A DNA stretch of 64,000 nucleotides from Clostridia bacterium. Lineage in GTDB: Bacteria; Bacillota; Clostridia; Peptostreptococcales; Anaerovoracaceae. Position 1 is the stretch's first letter; every line of letters starts with the position of its first letter. The notes under the pieces were generated by a model. The model did not search any database and had not been told where the DNA came from. It saw only the letters and a program-made list of their open reading frames with translations. The stretch spans positions 62,001-126,000 of the forward strand of contig CAJTER010000001.1 in NCBI GenBank assembly GCA_910575405.1, given 5' to 3'. Position numbers and translations under genes: made by a program. Positions 36,450-45,776 of the stretch are shown one piece after another.

Positions 36450-37172
36450 ATGAGACTGCAACATTGCAATAAAGCACAAATTTACACGGTACAGGAGGAA
36501 TTTCTCTGCAGTGCCGATGTTGTTGGAGATGTAGATGAGCAGGTTGCCATTCTTCGTTTTGACGGTTCCCGCAAGGACATCCTGGAAACGGAAGTGTTAG
36601 TAAAATTCCTGGATGCCGCGCACGGGGTGCTGCCTTGTATCTGCCGCCTTTCCGAATACGAGGAGGCCCTGGAGCAGACGACAGAAGCAAGTGAGGCAAG
36701 CTCTGCAGAAACCAAACCCGAAGAAAGCAAGTCAGCAAACACCGAAGAGAAAAAAGCAATTACCAGTACCGTCAAATGCACCGTTGTTGCAGAGCACGAA
36801 GTGATTCAGCGAAGGCAGGATGTAAAGGTATCGGTGCAGCTTGCTACATCCGCAAGCTTTCTGGATGAGGATCACCAGCTGCAGGCTGCGGAAGTCACCA
36901 TTCTGGATATCAGTGCCGGCGGCATGTTCTGTTTGAGCACGGCAAAATGGTCAGAGGGGCAGGTTTTTGCATCCAAGATCTTTGATAAGACCATTCCGGT
37001 TGATCTTGAGGTGATCCGGGTACAGGATGCGCATTCTTACAGCTCTGATTATCCGGCTGATGATTCACGTATTGGCTATGGCTGCCGTTTCATTAATCTG
37101 GGCCAGGCAGCAGAATCCGCGCTTCGGAAGTTCGTATATCAGCAGCAGCTCCAAAAGAGAAGAAGAAAGTAA
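36450..37172 (+). CDS. PilZ-domain protein (c-di-GMP receptor candidate)
   Basis: 240 residues. A YcgR-N-like beta region (1-70) is followed by a charged linker (72-105) and then the PilZ domain. The binding motifs are Arg121-Arg122 (QRRQDVKV; the third basic position is Lys rather than Arg) and Asp153-x-Ser155-x2-Gly158 (DISAGG). Such proteins bind c-di-GMP and often act as a brake on the motor. The gene stands alone between the transglycosylase (-) and the ylqG-ylqH pair (-). RBS AGGAGG. Confidence 0.85.
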   Translation: MRLQHCNKAQIYTVQEEFLCSADVVGDVDEQVAILRFDGSRKDILETEVLVKFLDAAHGVLPCICRLSEYEEALEQTTEASEASSAETKPEESKSANTEEKKAITSTVKCTVVAEHEVIQRRQDVKVSVQLATSASFLDEDHQLQAAEVTILDISAGGMFCLSTAKWSEGQVFASKIFDKTIPVDLEVIRVQDAHSYSSDYPADDSRIGYGCRFINLGQAAESALRKFVYQQQLQKRRRK

Positions 37173-37183
37173 GCTGCTTTTCC

Positions 37184-37223
37184 CGTTCCTTTGCTCAATG
37201 AAAGCGCATAGAGCAAAGGAGCG
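37184..37223 (+). terminator. Hairpin after the PilZ gene
   Basis: 13-base arms (37184-37196 and 37211-37223) pair fully with one G-T. The tract after it is AGGTTTTCC, a weak U-run, so it may be an attenuated or 3'-protecting structure rather than a full terminator. Confidence 0.55.
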
Positions 37224-37247
37224 AGGTTTTCCTGAGCCGAATACAAC

Positions 37248-37355
37248 AAAGGAACTCCCTGACAAAATATGCCCCCACTCAGACAGACAAGTGAAAGAAT
37301 AAACATTCGTCGGTCTGGGCAGGAGCATAGCACCTTGCAGGGCAGTTCCTTTTTT
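37248..37355 (+). ncRNA. Long structured 3' element, convergent with ylqH
   Basis: A closing helix of 14 pairs (37248-37261 with 37338-37352, one bulged C) encloses 76 bases that contain a second helix (GCC/GGC plus CAGAC/GTCTG). Six Ts follow the closing helix. In simple terminators the loop is short; here it is long and structured. It may be the shared terminator of two convergent genes or a small RNA processed from the PilZ transcript. No promoter of its own was found. Confidence 0.45.
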
Positions 37356-37416
37356 GTACTTTTCGCAATTCCCGATTGATATGCATTTACGAAGAAAAGG
37401 CTGTAGTATGCCCTTC

Positions 37417-37818
37417 TTATTGGGCAGGCGGCGTCTCCTGCTGCGCATTTTCTTGATTTTCTTCTGCCTTTTCCGCCCCGTCTTCTCCGGATGCCTCAGA
37501 CGTTTGGCCGTTTTCCTCCTGAGCAGGTTTGGCCGCCACTGCCTTGCCTTTATCCGCGAAGTTCAGAAAATAGACGTAAATGTCAACAATCGCCTGATAC
37601 AGCTGCTCCGGTATTTCACTTCCCAGCTCCAGCTGAGTCAGCACAGTAGCCAGGGAATTATCCTCATAAACCGGTACACCCGCTTCCTGTGCGGTTTCAA
37701 TAATCCGTTCAGCCATATATCCAGTGCCGGAAGCTACAATAACCGGCGCAGCATGCCGGTCCTCATCATATGTAAGGGCAACCGCCTTTTTGTTCATAAG
37801 ATCATTAAACTGTGACAT
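37417..37818 (-). CDS. FlhB-like cytoplasmic protein (YlqH type)
   Basis: 133 residues from the ATG at 37816-37818. The longer frame upstream lies inside the previous gene and lacks an RBS; AAGGAAG precedes this start. It matches the FlhB C-terminal domain (GTGYMAERIIETAQEAGVPV, then LGSEIPEQLYQAIVDIYVY) but has no membrane part and no NPTH cleavage motif. A Glu/Gln/Ala-rich tail follows. Homologues such as YlqH can partly substitute for the FlhB cytoplasmic domain. Its start overlaps the preceding gene by 14 bases. Confidence 0.85.
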   Translation of the reverse strand: MSQFNDLMNKKAVALTYDEDRHAAPVIVASGTGYMAERIIETAQEAGVPVYEDNSLATVLTQLELGSEIPEQLYQAIVDIYVYFLNFADKGKAVAAKPAQEENGQTSEASGEDGAEKAEENQENAQQETPPAQ

Positions 37819-39241
37819 TAATCGAATTCTTCCTTTCAAAAATATTTGGAAATGCCGCTGAAATCGGGATAGAACCATCCTCAGAACCCAGCACGACCTG
37901 TCCTTCTTCCATACCATTATTGGCTATAATTCGGCTGATGGCAGTTTTCACCTCTTCCTGCGTTGCATCCAGCTTTTCTGGATAGTTCAGCTGCAGGCTC
38001 AGCTGTCCGCTGTCCGTTCCATACAGGAAAAACAAATCAAAAAAGCCTACATCCTTAATATCGAATTTAATCAGGCCTTTAATGAGCCTCTCGCTGGTTC
38101 CGTCCCCATTATCCCGCTCTTCATCTGGGTCAATCCAAAGTTCAGAAAACATCAGCGTTCCGTTGATATCCACAGGAAGTGTCAGATGGAGCACCGGCAT
38201 GTATACGCTTTCATTCAGAAGGAAGGACTGCATCAACTCCTTGAACACCATTTTATTCTCAGTCCCAGCTTCCCCCATGACACCCCGACTAATAATTTCC
38301 GCCAGCTGGTTCATAGCGCCGTTTTTCATGGAAGCTTTTTCAAATTCCGTATTGCCCAAAACCTTCAGCAGCGTAGCGGGATCCAAATTCTTGAAATGTT
38401 TTGAAAAAACCTGAAAATCCAGCAGCCGTAAAAAGGCTTCCTGAAGTCTCCCCGCATCACCATTCTCATAGCGGGCGGTCAGAGAGGCCAGCATAGCCGT
38501 GTTTTCCCGCATTCCGCCTCTTTCGTGCAGCTGCGTAATATAATTGTTGAGAAACGGAAGGATACGGTTTTTCAGCAAATTGGCATTTTCCTGTACATTT
38601 CCGTTTGCCGCATTATAGTTCATCTGACGGCTCATTTCCTCAAGCTGCTCTCCCGGATTTTTCAGCATACCGCCCTTCAAGTCCTGCATCAGCCGCCGCA
38701 TGCTCTCCAGCAGATGGTTTCCCTCAGCCATGTCAGTATATCGCTTCAGAAAGTCCAAAATTCCTGCTCTCAGCTCCACAGAGCCGGTTTGATGCATGAT
38801 CTGACGCAGCACATCAAAGAACACGCCGCTGTAGCGGATCGAGGACTGTCCCTGGGTTTTTAAGAACGCGGCCATATCCTGGGGCGACATGGAAATCATG
38901 GAAAGAAACTCCGCGATTTTTCCCGCAAAGTCAGCTTTCAACCCGGACTGCGCCAATGTGCCCAGCTTTTCCAGAAAAACAGAGGAAAACTCTTCCGTAA
39001 TATTGGAGCTCTTTGCCATCTGCTGTATGAAGTTGTCAAAATTCGTTTCGAACTTGAATTTCAGCGTCGCCTCCTCCTGCTGGGGGGAAGCATCGCTTCG
39101 CGCATCGGGGCGAACAACCTGATCCGGCTTGACCTGCCCCTGTATATTCTGGTTCTGCGGAAGGTTCTCCTGATTGACTTTTGTTCCGCTAGTATTGTCA
39201 TAACCTACCACTGGGGTAGTTACTCTTAAAATATTTGCCAT
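37805..39241 (-). CDS. YlqG-like flagellar-associated protein
   Basis: 478 residues, mostly helical, no membrane helix or signal peptide. It begins MANILRVTTPVVGYDN. The first 80 residues are polar and Gln/Asn/Pro-rich; the middle is Leu/Met/Asn/Gln-rich. The C-terminal 130 contain a beta-rich part (LHLTLPVDINGTLMFSELWI). The arrangement before an FlhB-like gene matches ylqG-ylqH of Bacillus. The C-terminal part resembles a hook-length-control (Flg_hook) fold by eye; function unknown. RBS AGGTG. A TTGTAA-N17-TATTAT promoter candidate lies upstream. Confidence 0.7.
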   Translation of the reverse strand: MANILRVTTPVVGYDNTSGTKVNQENLPQNQNIQGQVKPDQVVRPDARSDASPQQEEATLKFKFETNFDNFIQQMAKSSNITEEFSSVFLEKLGTLAQSGLKADFAGKIAEFLSMISMSPQDMAAFLKTQGQSSIRYSGVFFDVLRQIMHQTGSVELRAGILDFLKRYTDMAEGNHLLESMRRLMQDLKGGMLKNPGEQLEEMSRQMNYNAANGNVQENANLLKNRILPFLNNYITQLHERGGMRENTAMLASLTARYENGDAGRLQEAFLRLLDFQVFSKHFKNLDPATLLKVLGNTEFEKASMKNGAMNQLAEIISRGVMGEAGTENKMVFKELMQSFLLNESVYMPVLHLTLPVDINGTLMFSELWIDPDEERDNGDGTSERLIKGLIKFDIKDVGFFDLFFLYGTDSGQLSLQLNYPEKLDATQEEVKTAISRIIANNGMEEGQVVLGSEDGSIPISAAFPNIFERKNSINVTV

Positions 39242-39258
39242 TTTTTCACCTGTTAAAG

Positions 39259-39286
39259 TTATCTTTTCATTTATTCTTGCCGAATA
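39259..39286 (+). promoter_or_regulatory. Possible SigD promoter before cheA
   Basis: TTAT, 16 bases, GCCGAATA, a poor match to the SigD -10 with one extra A. It lies about 100 bases upstream of cheA. AT-rich sequences further down (TATAGT, TATAAT) could instead serve sigma-A. Confidence 0.3.
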
Positions 39287-39389
39287 ATATGTTATAGTAT
39301 ATGTATATAATAACGAATCCTGGTGGGATTTACAACAATCATCCGACTAGAAATCGAAATAAATTATTGATAAGGTGGTGCTAAACGTT

Positions 39390-41483
39390 ATGGATAATGC
39401 AACTGACAGCTTATTAGAGACCTATCTCTTTGAAACGGGTACACTTTTAGAACAGCTTGACGAGCTGCTGATCGATGCTGAGCAGAATGGGGATTTTACG
39501 GAAGACAACGTAAATGAGATTTTCCGCAGCATGCATACGATCAAAGGTTCTTCTGCCATGTTGGAATTCAATTCCCTGATGGAAATCGCGCACCATATAG
39601 AAGACCTGTTCTTCTATATACGTGAAAACGGGATGGACACGCTTTCTTCTGATCACAAAAGTGAACTGTTCAACCTGATGTTTTCTTCTGTTGACAAGCT
39701 TCGTGAAGAAGTAGGCAAAGTAGAAAACAGTGAACCGCTTGATACTAATATCGACAGCTTCATACAAAATATAAATGATTTTCTGAACAAAATCAGCAAT
39801 AATGAATCGGATGCAGCTGCAAACGATGCACCATCAGCAGCAGGAGAATCTGCGGCTCCGGGCATTGATGCGCTGATTCCGGATATGGGCAGTCCTTATC
39901 TGCTCCACATCTATTTTGATGAGGACTGTGGCATGGAAAATCTGCGGGCATTCATGCTCGTTACGTCTCTGCGTGAAACGGAAATGCCGTTCACCTTCTA
40001 TCCGGAAGATATTGAGACGAACAGCAGTTCCAGCGAATATATTACGGAAAACGGCTTTTATCTGGGTTTTGACTCCCAGGCAGAAGCAGAACAGGCAGTC
40101 GATTATCTTTCCTCTGCCGGGAATGTACGCGCATTCGAAATTGTTCAGGCTCCTTCCAAGGAAGAACCGAAAGAGCCGGAAACACCGTCTGCAGAGCCGG
40201 AAACAAAACAGGAGAGCAGCAAACCTGCCGCTTCTGATAAAAAGCCTGCTGAAAAGAAACAACAGTCTGCCGGCGGAGCAGCTCACGCTGCCAAACAGAG
40301 TCTGATCAGCGTAAACCAGTCTAAGCTGGATAGCCTGATGGCTATTGTAGGGGAAATCGTTATTACCGAATCCATGGTTACTTCCTCTCCTGAGCTCCAG
40401 GATATCAAGCTGGATAGTTTCCTGAAATCCGCGCGTCAGCTTCGCAAGCTGACCGACGATCTGCAGGATATTTCCATGTCCCTGCGAATGGTGCCTGTTG
40501 CCAGCGTATTCCAGAAAATGAACCGTATTGTGCGGGATATGTCCAAAACTCTGAATAAGGATGTACGCCTCACGATTATCGGTGAACATACGGAAGTAGA
40601 CAAATCAATCGTAGACAGCATCGGCGATCCGATCATGCATATCGTTCGTAATGCCATGGATCACGGAATTGAGGCAACATCTGAGGAACGTGTCGCTGCA
40701 GGCAAAAAACCGCAGGGAGAAATTATCCTTGCTGCAGAACATACTGGCAGTGAGGTTATCATATCCGTTACAGATGACGGAGGCGGCGTTGATCCGGACG
40801 CAGTACTTGCAAAAGCTGCTGCTAACGGCATTTTAACAAAACCAGAAGAAGAATATTCAAAGAAAGAAATTTTGTCTCTCCTTATGGCTCCCGGATTTTC
40901 CACTAACACGGAAGTTACCGAATATTCCGGCAGAGGCGTTGGGATGGACGTTGTAAAACGGAACGTAGAAAATGTAGGCGGCGTTATTTCCATTACCAGT
41001 GAAAAGGGGCAGGGCAGCTGCTTTACCCTGAAAATTCCGCTTACCCTTGCAATTGTGGATGGAATGGAAATTTCTGTAGGAAATGCCGTATTTACAATTC
41101 CAATTGCGAATATCCGTCAGTCCTTCAAAGCTAAGGAGACCGATGTGGTACTGGATGCTGCTGGAAACGAAATGATCCGCTGCATGGATGATTATTATCC
41201 GATCATTCGTCTCCATGAGCTTTACTCCATGGACGACGCTTATACCCAGATCGATGATGGAATCCTCATTTGGGTGGAGGCCAGCGATAAATCCTACTGT
41301 ATGTTTGTTGACGAACTCATCGGTGAGCAGCAGGTAGTTGTAAAGCCGCTGCCTAGCTATCTGAATAACTTTAATATCAAAAATTCAGGTATTAGCGGAT
41401 GTACTATTTTAGGTGACGGAAATATCAGCATTATTCTGGACGTGGCATCGGTTTACTATACGGCTCAGAATACGTTCTTTTAA
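39390..41483 (+). CDS. cheA: Chemotaxis histidine kinase CheA
   Basis: 697 residues from the ATG at 39390, chosen because AAGGTGGTG is well placed; the earlier start is not. The HPt domain carries phosphorylated His49 (IFRSMHTIKGSS). A P2 region follows at about 165-255, then a Glu/Pro/Lys linker. Dimerisation, ATPase (HIVRNAMDHGIE; GRGVGMDVVKRNVENVGG) and CheW-like P5 domains complete it. It phosphorylates CheY, CheB and CheV. First gene of cheA-cheW-cheR. Confidence 0.97.
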   Translation: MDNATDSLLETYLFETGTLLEQLDELLIDAEQNGDFTEDNVNEIFRSMHTIKGSSAMLEFNSLMEIAHHIEDLFFYIRENGMDTLSSDHKSELFNLMFSSVDKLREEVGKVENSEPLDTNIDSFIQNINDFLNKISNNESDAAANDAPSAAGESAAPGIDALIPDMGSPYLLHIYFDEDCGMENLRAFMLVTSLRETEMPFTFYPEDIETNSSSSEYITENGFYLGFDSQAEAEQAVDYLSSAGNVRAFEIVQAPSKEEPKEPETPSAEPETKQESSKPAASDKKPAEKKQQSAGGAAHAAKQSLISVNQSKLDSLMAIVGEIVITESMVTSSPELQDIKLDSFLKSARQLRKLTDDLQDISMSLRMVPVASVFQKMNRIVRDMSKTLNKDVRLTIIGEHTEVDKSIVDSIGDPIMHIVRNAMDHGIEATSEERVAAGKKPQGEIILAAEHTGSEVIISVTDDGGGVDPDAVLAKAAANGILTKPEEEYSKKEILSLLMAPGFSTNTEVTEYSGRGVGMDVVKRNVENVGGVISITSEKGQGSCFTLKIPLTLAIVDGMEISVGNAVFTIPIANIRQSFKAKETDVVLDAAGNEMIRCMDDYYPIIRLHELYSMDDAYTQIDDGILIWVEASDKSYCMFVDELIGEQQVVVKPLPSYLNNFNIKNSGISGCTILGDGNISIILDVASVYYTAQNTFF

Positions 41484-41504
41484 AATAACTTGGAGGTAGT
41501 AATT

Positions 41505-42002
41505 ATGCCAGAAGCAATGGAACATGAAGCATTGAATCAAGCGTTAGATGCGGAAAAGGATTCTGAGGGAGTTGTGGAAGCACGTAATGTTGCACGCTTT
41601 CTTACGTTTCTTTCCGATGGATTATATTTTGGTGTCAATACGCGCAATGTAATCGAAATTATTAATAACCATCAAATCCGGACGCTTCCTATGGTCCCGG
41701 ATTATGTGCGGGGGATTATCAACCTTCGCGGCCAGGTAATCCCAATTATTGATATGCGCCTTCGCATGGGAAAACCATTCCAGGAATATACGCCAAAGAC
41801 TTGTATCGTAATTCTGGAAATTGATTCGAATACAATTGGAATTGTTGTGGACTCTGTGGCTCAGGTTCTTGATATTGATCTGGATCGGATCACCCCAATT
41901 CCAACGGAAAATCGCCAGGAGCTTACAAACTCCATGATCTCCATCGACGGTACTGTAATTCTTCTCTTGGAGTGCGAGGCGATTGTGGAGAATCAGATGT
42001 AA
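41505..42002 (+). CDS. cheW: Chemotaxis adaptor CheW
   Basis: 165 residues from the ATG at 41505 (GGAGGT upstream). The CheW motif is MVPDYVRGIINLRGQVIPII, then DMRLRMGKPF and TIGIVVDSVAQVLDI. It links receptors to CheA. It lies 21 bases after cheA. Confidence 0.96.
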   Translation: MPEAMEHEALNQALDAEKDSEGVVEARNVARFLTFLSDGLYFGVNTRNVIEIINNHQIRTLPMVPDYVRGIINLRGQVIPIIDMRLRMGKPFQEYTPKTCIVILEIDSNTIGIVVDSVAQVLDIDLDRITPIPTENRQELTNSMISIDGTVILLLECEAIVENQM

Positions 42003-42017
42003 GGAGGCGTGCAGTAT

Positions 42018-42833
42018 ATGCTGACAATATCAACTCAGGACTTTAATCGACTTGTAACGTTTATGAAAGGTTCTTACGGGATTGATCTTTCTAAAAAGCA
42101 GCAGCTGATTGTAGGCCGTCTGTCCCGGACCATTGCGGAAATGGGGTTTTCCACCTTTACAGAATACGTCGATCATATCCTGAATAAAAAGAATCCTCAG
42201 GATATTGAAGTCTTGATCAATAAGCTTACGACCAATTATACGTTTTTCATGCGGGAAAAGACGCACTTTGACTTTTTCCAGAAAACGATTTTACCCTGGC
42301 TGGAGCAGACGAAAAAGAACAAAGTTCTCAGCATCTGGAGTGCGGGCTGCTCCAGCGGTGAGGAGCCTTATACAATCTCCATGATTCTCAAGGAATATTT
42401 TGGCGGAAGGTATGGCTCCTGGGATACCAGGGTTCTTGCTACGGATATTTCCCAGAGAGTATTGGGGACTGCACAAAATGCGGTATATGAGGAGGAATCC
42501 CTGAAGGATCTGCCTGCCGGATGGGCGAAGAAATATTTTCGCAAATCAAAAGACACGGGCCTGTATACGGTTTCGCCGGATATTAAAGCCAATGTAATTT
42601 TCCGCACATTTAATTTGATGGATCCGATTCAGTTCCGTCTTAAATTTGATGTTATCTTTTGCAGAAACGTTATGATTTATTTTGATGGCCCTACAAAGGA
42701 TGCCCTTGTGAACCGCTTCTTTAATGCTACAGTTCCTGGCGGGTATCTTTTAATCGGCCATTCGGAAGGCCTCAATAAAGCCAATAATCCGTATGATTAT
42801 ATTATGCCTGCAACTTATCGCAAAAAGCTTTAG
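42018..42833 (+). CDS. cheR: Receptor methyltransferase CheR
   Basis: 271 residues from the ATG at 42018 (AAGGAGG ten bases upstream; a GTG at 42009 is too close). The N-terminal helical domain precedes the SAM-binding domain with LSIWSAGCSSGEEPYTISMI and VIFCRNVMIYFD. It methylates receptor glutamates. It lies 15 bases after cheW. Confidence 0.97.
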   Translation: MLTISTQDFNRLVTFMKGSYGIDLSKKQQLIVGRLSRTIAEMGFSTFTEYVDHILNKKNPQDIEVLINKLTTNYTFFMREKTHFDFFQKTILPWLEQTKKNKVLSIWSAGCSSGEEPYTISMILKEYFGGRYGSWDTRVLATDISQRVLGTAQNAVYEEESLKDLPAGWAKKYFRKSKDTGLYTVSPDIKANVIFRTFNLMDPIQFRLKFDVIFCRNVMIYFDGPTKDALVNRFFNATVPGGYLLIGHSEGLNKANNPYDYIMPATYRKKL

Positions 42834-42863
42834 TATTATATCATAGATACATATGACTGGTGT

Positions 42864-42963
42864 TCCGGCAGGGTGCCTGCCGGATTATCCATGTAATGTC
42901 AGACGATCCCGGATCAGAGCACTGCCCGATGCATTTTCTGCAAGTGGTGCACTGGAATCCGGG
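42864..42963 (+). promoter_or_regulatory. Two hairpins in the cheR-cheB spacer
   Basis: First a perfect hairpin CCGGCAGG-GTG-CCTGCCGG (with a further T-A pair, 42864-42884) without a T-run. Then CCCGGAT (42908-42914) pairs with ATCCGGG (42957-42963), enclosing smaller GCA-rich repeats. The second stem ends 28 bases before the cheB ATG. It may be a leader or a processing site that sets cheB expression apart from cheAWR. Confidence 0.45.
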
Positions 42964-42991
42964 TCAATTATATTGAAAGGGGATATTTGCT

Positions 42992-44302
42992 ATGTTAACG
43001 AAATCGAAAATAAGAACAATGGTCATAGATGACTCCTTTGTCTTTCGCAAATTTCTCATTGAAAACTTGCCGAAGTCACAGGAACGAATTGAAATCGTTG
43101 GCTATGCCATGGATCCCATTGATGCTATGCGGAAAATCCCGAGCCTGATGCCGGATGTAATTACACTGGATGTGGAAATGCCCCGGATGAATGGTATTGA
43201 TTTTCTCAAAGAGCTGCTGCCAAAGTATCCGATTCCTGTGATACTCGTATCCTCACTGAATATACGAGTCTTTGACGCTCTGTCCTATGGAGCGGTCGAT
43301 TTTGTCAGGAAGCCGGACATGTCCATCAGCAACGCCCCCGCCCAGTTTGTCCAGGGGCTTGCGTCCAAGGTAGTAATTGCGAGCCATGCCAAGGTGCGGC
43401 TTCCGGCTTCTCTGAAACCGAAGGCCCCGGCTCCTGAAGCTTCCGGAGCACGCAAGGTTCCGGGCACTGTACTAAAACCCGAGAAAGGCCGGACAGCGGG
43501 ACAGTCTGCGGCAACTGCGGCCCAGCGGGCTGCCAGTACCATCTCCAAGATGCAGACCGCTACTGCAAGCAGCAAAGCGCCTGCAGCCTACGGCGGGACA
43601 AACAGAGCCTCCGCAGCAAGACGGCCTGAATCCGGATCATCTGTCCCACAGAAAAAGCCAACCAGTGTTGCGCCGCCTATTAATACATCGATCATCAAGC
43701 TGACCAGTGGTGCAGTTCTGCGGCTCAATGCCACGGTCATTGCCCTGGGCGCTTCTACCGGCGGGACGGAAGCGACACTGGAGGTTATGCGTCAGCTCCC
43801 TGCCAATATTCCTGGCATGGTGATTACGCAGCATATGCCAAAGGGATTTACGCAGATGTACGCGGAGAGGCTTAATAAGCTGTGTCAGATGCAAGTAAAG
43901 GAGGCTGAGGACGGAGATATGATCCAGCGTGGTCTTGCTCTCATTGCCCCTGGGGGAGATTTGCAGATGAAAGTGGTTCGCAGCGGTTCCAATTATAAAG
44001 TCCGCTGTTATCCCGGTGAAAAAGTCAACGGCCACCGTCCTTCCGTAGATGTCCTGTTCCAGTCTATGGCTGAAACGCTCAAGGGCAGTGGTATCGGCAT
44101 CATCCTCACCGGCATGGGCCAGGACGGCGCACATGGGCTTCTTGCCATGCGAAAGGCTGGCGCCTACACCATTGGACAGGATCAGGAATCCTCAGTCGTA
44201 TACGGTATGCCTAAGGTTGCCCATGATATCGGCGGCGTATGCGCGCAAGCCTCCTGTTCGGCTATCCCAGGTGTGCTCATGAAGTATTTAAATAGCTTTT
44301 AG
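42992..44302 (+). CDS. cheB: Receptor methylesterase CheB
   Basis: 436 residues. The receiver domain has Asp13-Asp14 and phosphoacceptor Asp60 (VITLDVEMPRMNG). A linker of about 110 residues rich in Ala/Pro/Ser/Lys, longer than usual, follows. The esterase domain has the triad in GASTGG (Ser), TQHMPKGF (His) and GMGQDGAHG (Asp). It removes methyl groups placed by CheR and may also deamidate receptors. RBS AAAGGGG. Confidence 0.97.
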   Translation: MLTKSKIRTMVIDDSFVFRKFLIENLPKSQERIEIVGYAMDPIDAMRKIPSLMPDVITLDVEMPRMNGIDFLKELLPKYPIPVILVSSLNIRVFDALSYGAVDFVRKPDMSISNAPAQFVQGLASKVVIASHAKVRLPASLKPKAPAPEASGARKVPGTVLKPEKGRTAGQSAATAAQRAASTISKMQTATASSKAPAAYGGTNRASAARRPESGSSVPQKKPTSVAPPINTSIIKLTSGAVLRLNATVIALGASTGGTEATLEVMRQLPANIPGMVITQHMPKGFTQMYAERLNKLCQMQVKEAEDGDMIQRGLALIAPGGDLQMKVVRSGSNYKVRCYPGEKVNGHRPSVDVLFQSMAETLKGSGIGIILTGMGQDGAHGLLAMRKAGAYTIGQDQESSVVYGMPKVAHDIGGVCAQASCSAIPGVLMKYLNSF

Positions 44303-44354
44303 CCGGGATATGGCAAATAAAGATATGAAACATACATAAAAATAGCGGGGACGA

Positions 44355-44406
44355 AAAAGGGCTATGTACAGTAATACAAGTTGCTGTACATAGCCCTTTT
44401 GTTTTT
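44355..44406. terminator. Bidirectional terminator, cheB / FliD-like gene
   Basis: Perfect 17-base arms (44355-44371 and 44384-44400) with a 12-base loop. T-runs lie on the plus side, and an A-run lies on the left, so it serves both convergent genes. Confidence 0.92.
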
Positions 44407-44425
44407 CGTTTTTTATCTTATTTCT

Positions 44426-45727
44426 TTATACCAGATAATTCATCATTACTCCTAAAGCTGCATAATTATTTGCCGTATATGCTCCATTTCTGGAATAAAG
44501 GTTTGTCTGCTGAATCGGATCAAAGATGGAACTCTGCGTGATTTCCTGTAAATCATTGCTGATTAGACTTGCAGAGTTTGTATTCATGGCGCTGACTCCC
44601 CTGTTGTACAGGTTCTGGGCCAGCCCATTGCTTCCGGACAGCAGCTGTCTCGTCAGGGTCGGCTCTTTTGTCAGAGAATCCTTTAGCTTTTGCTCATCTA
44701 ACGTAAGCTTTCCGCTTTCGTCCTGGCTGACTCCAAGCCGCTTCATAGCCTGCTCGGATGTGAGGGAACGCTCAAAATTGCGGAGCGCTACAATAGCGCC
44801 TCTGCCGTGAGTCGTATTGTCCCCTAAAAAGTCCCTTGCTTTGTTATAGCTATCCAGCATCTTAGATACAGAAGACGCAATCTTATCCATATCCGGCTGC
44901 GCGGAAATCTTCGTGCTTCCTGCTTCCTTCAGCTCTGCCTGCAGACGGCCTGCGTCCAGCTGTACGCTGTTGGACTGAGAAGTATATTCTCTGGTTCTTC
45001 CATTTTCCGTCACACTGTACTTTGCGTCCGCAGCTTCAGCAGCGATCTTATCCATTCCTTCCGCCGCACCCAGCTGCCCGGTCACTTCAAACGCGGCCTC
45101 AGTCCCTGTCTCCTTGCCCTGCAAGCTGAGAACGGAACTTCCATCTTTTTCTTCAATGCTTGCCTTAACGCCCACATTTGATTTATTGATGGCATCTGCC
45201 GCCTCCTTCAGCATCTCGCCGTTGGTTTTTGCTGTACCGTCTTCCCTTACTGCGCTGATATTGACATCATAACGCCCGTTTGAACCGGTGATTGCGAAAG
45301 CCATATCCTCAGCTGCCGCCTCTTTGGTTACTGCTCCATTGCTGCGGTTTTGCTGAGCAGCAGCCACCTGCGTTACGTCCAGGTCCATATCTCTCGCCTG
45401 CCGGAGATCGTAGCGCGCTGTTACATCCGCAACCTTCGTATCAGAACTTACGGCAGTCAGCGCATTCATCACGCCAGCCGAATTGCTACTCCTGAGACTG
45501 TTAGCCGACTGCATGACATCACTCATGGTCGATGTATAATCCCGCAGGAAATTCATGCTGGAGCTGCGATAATTGTCCCGATAAATATCCGCCTGGGTCC
45601 GCTGTACTTGCTTTTGATAATTCTGATAGTTTGGATTCTTGGAGATCGCCTGCTTTAATTTAATCTGGCCGATTGTATTTTGATAGTTGTAATAATTACT
45701 ATATGAACCGCCTATTCTGTTTACCAT
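44426..45727 (-). CDS. FliD-like protein, second copy
   Basis: 433 residues. N-terminal region GSYSNYYNYQNTIGQIKLKQ, a middle with TARYDLRQARDMDLDVTQVA and AFAITGSNGRYDVNISAV (FliD-type D2/D3 beta repeats), then helical LDSYNKARDFLGDNTTHGRG and LRNFERSLTSEQAMKRLGVS, typical of the FliD C-terminal half. The canonical FliD N-terminus and coiled-coil end are missing, so it is probably a FliD-related secreted filament or hook protein, not the cap. It stands alone behind its own promoter. RBS GGAGGG. Confidence 0.65.
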   Translation of the reverse strand: MVNRIGGSYSNYYNYQNTIGQIKLKQAISKNPNYQNYQKQVQRTQADIYRDNYRSSSMNFLRDYTSTMSDVMQSANSLRSSNSAGVMNALTAVSSDTKVADVTARYDLRQARDMDLDVTQVAAAQQNRSNGAVTKEAAAEDMAFAITGSNGRYDVNISAVREDGTAKTNGEMLKEAADAINKSNVGVKASIEEKDGSSVLSLQGKETGTEAAFEVTGQLGAAEGMDKIAAEAADAKYSVTENGRTREYTSQSNSVQLDAGRLQAELKEAGSTKISAQPDMDKIASSVSKMLDSYNKARDFLGDNTTHGRGAIVALRNFERSLTSEQAMKRLGVSQDESGKLTLDEQKLKDSLTKEPTLTRQLLSGSNGLAQNLYNRGVSAMNTNSASLISNDLQEITQSSIFDPIQQTNLYSRNGAYTANNYAALGVMMNYLV

Positions 45728-45776
45728 ATCAGGTCACCCTCCTTCCTTCATATAAGTAATTTCTTGTTTTTCTTTT

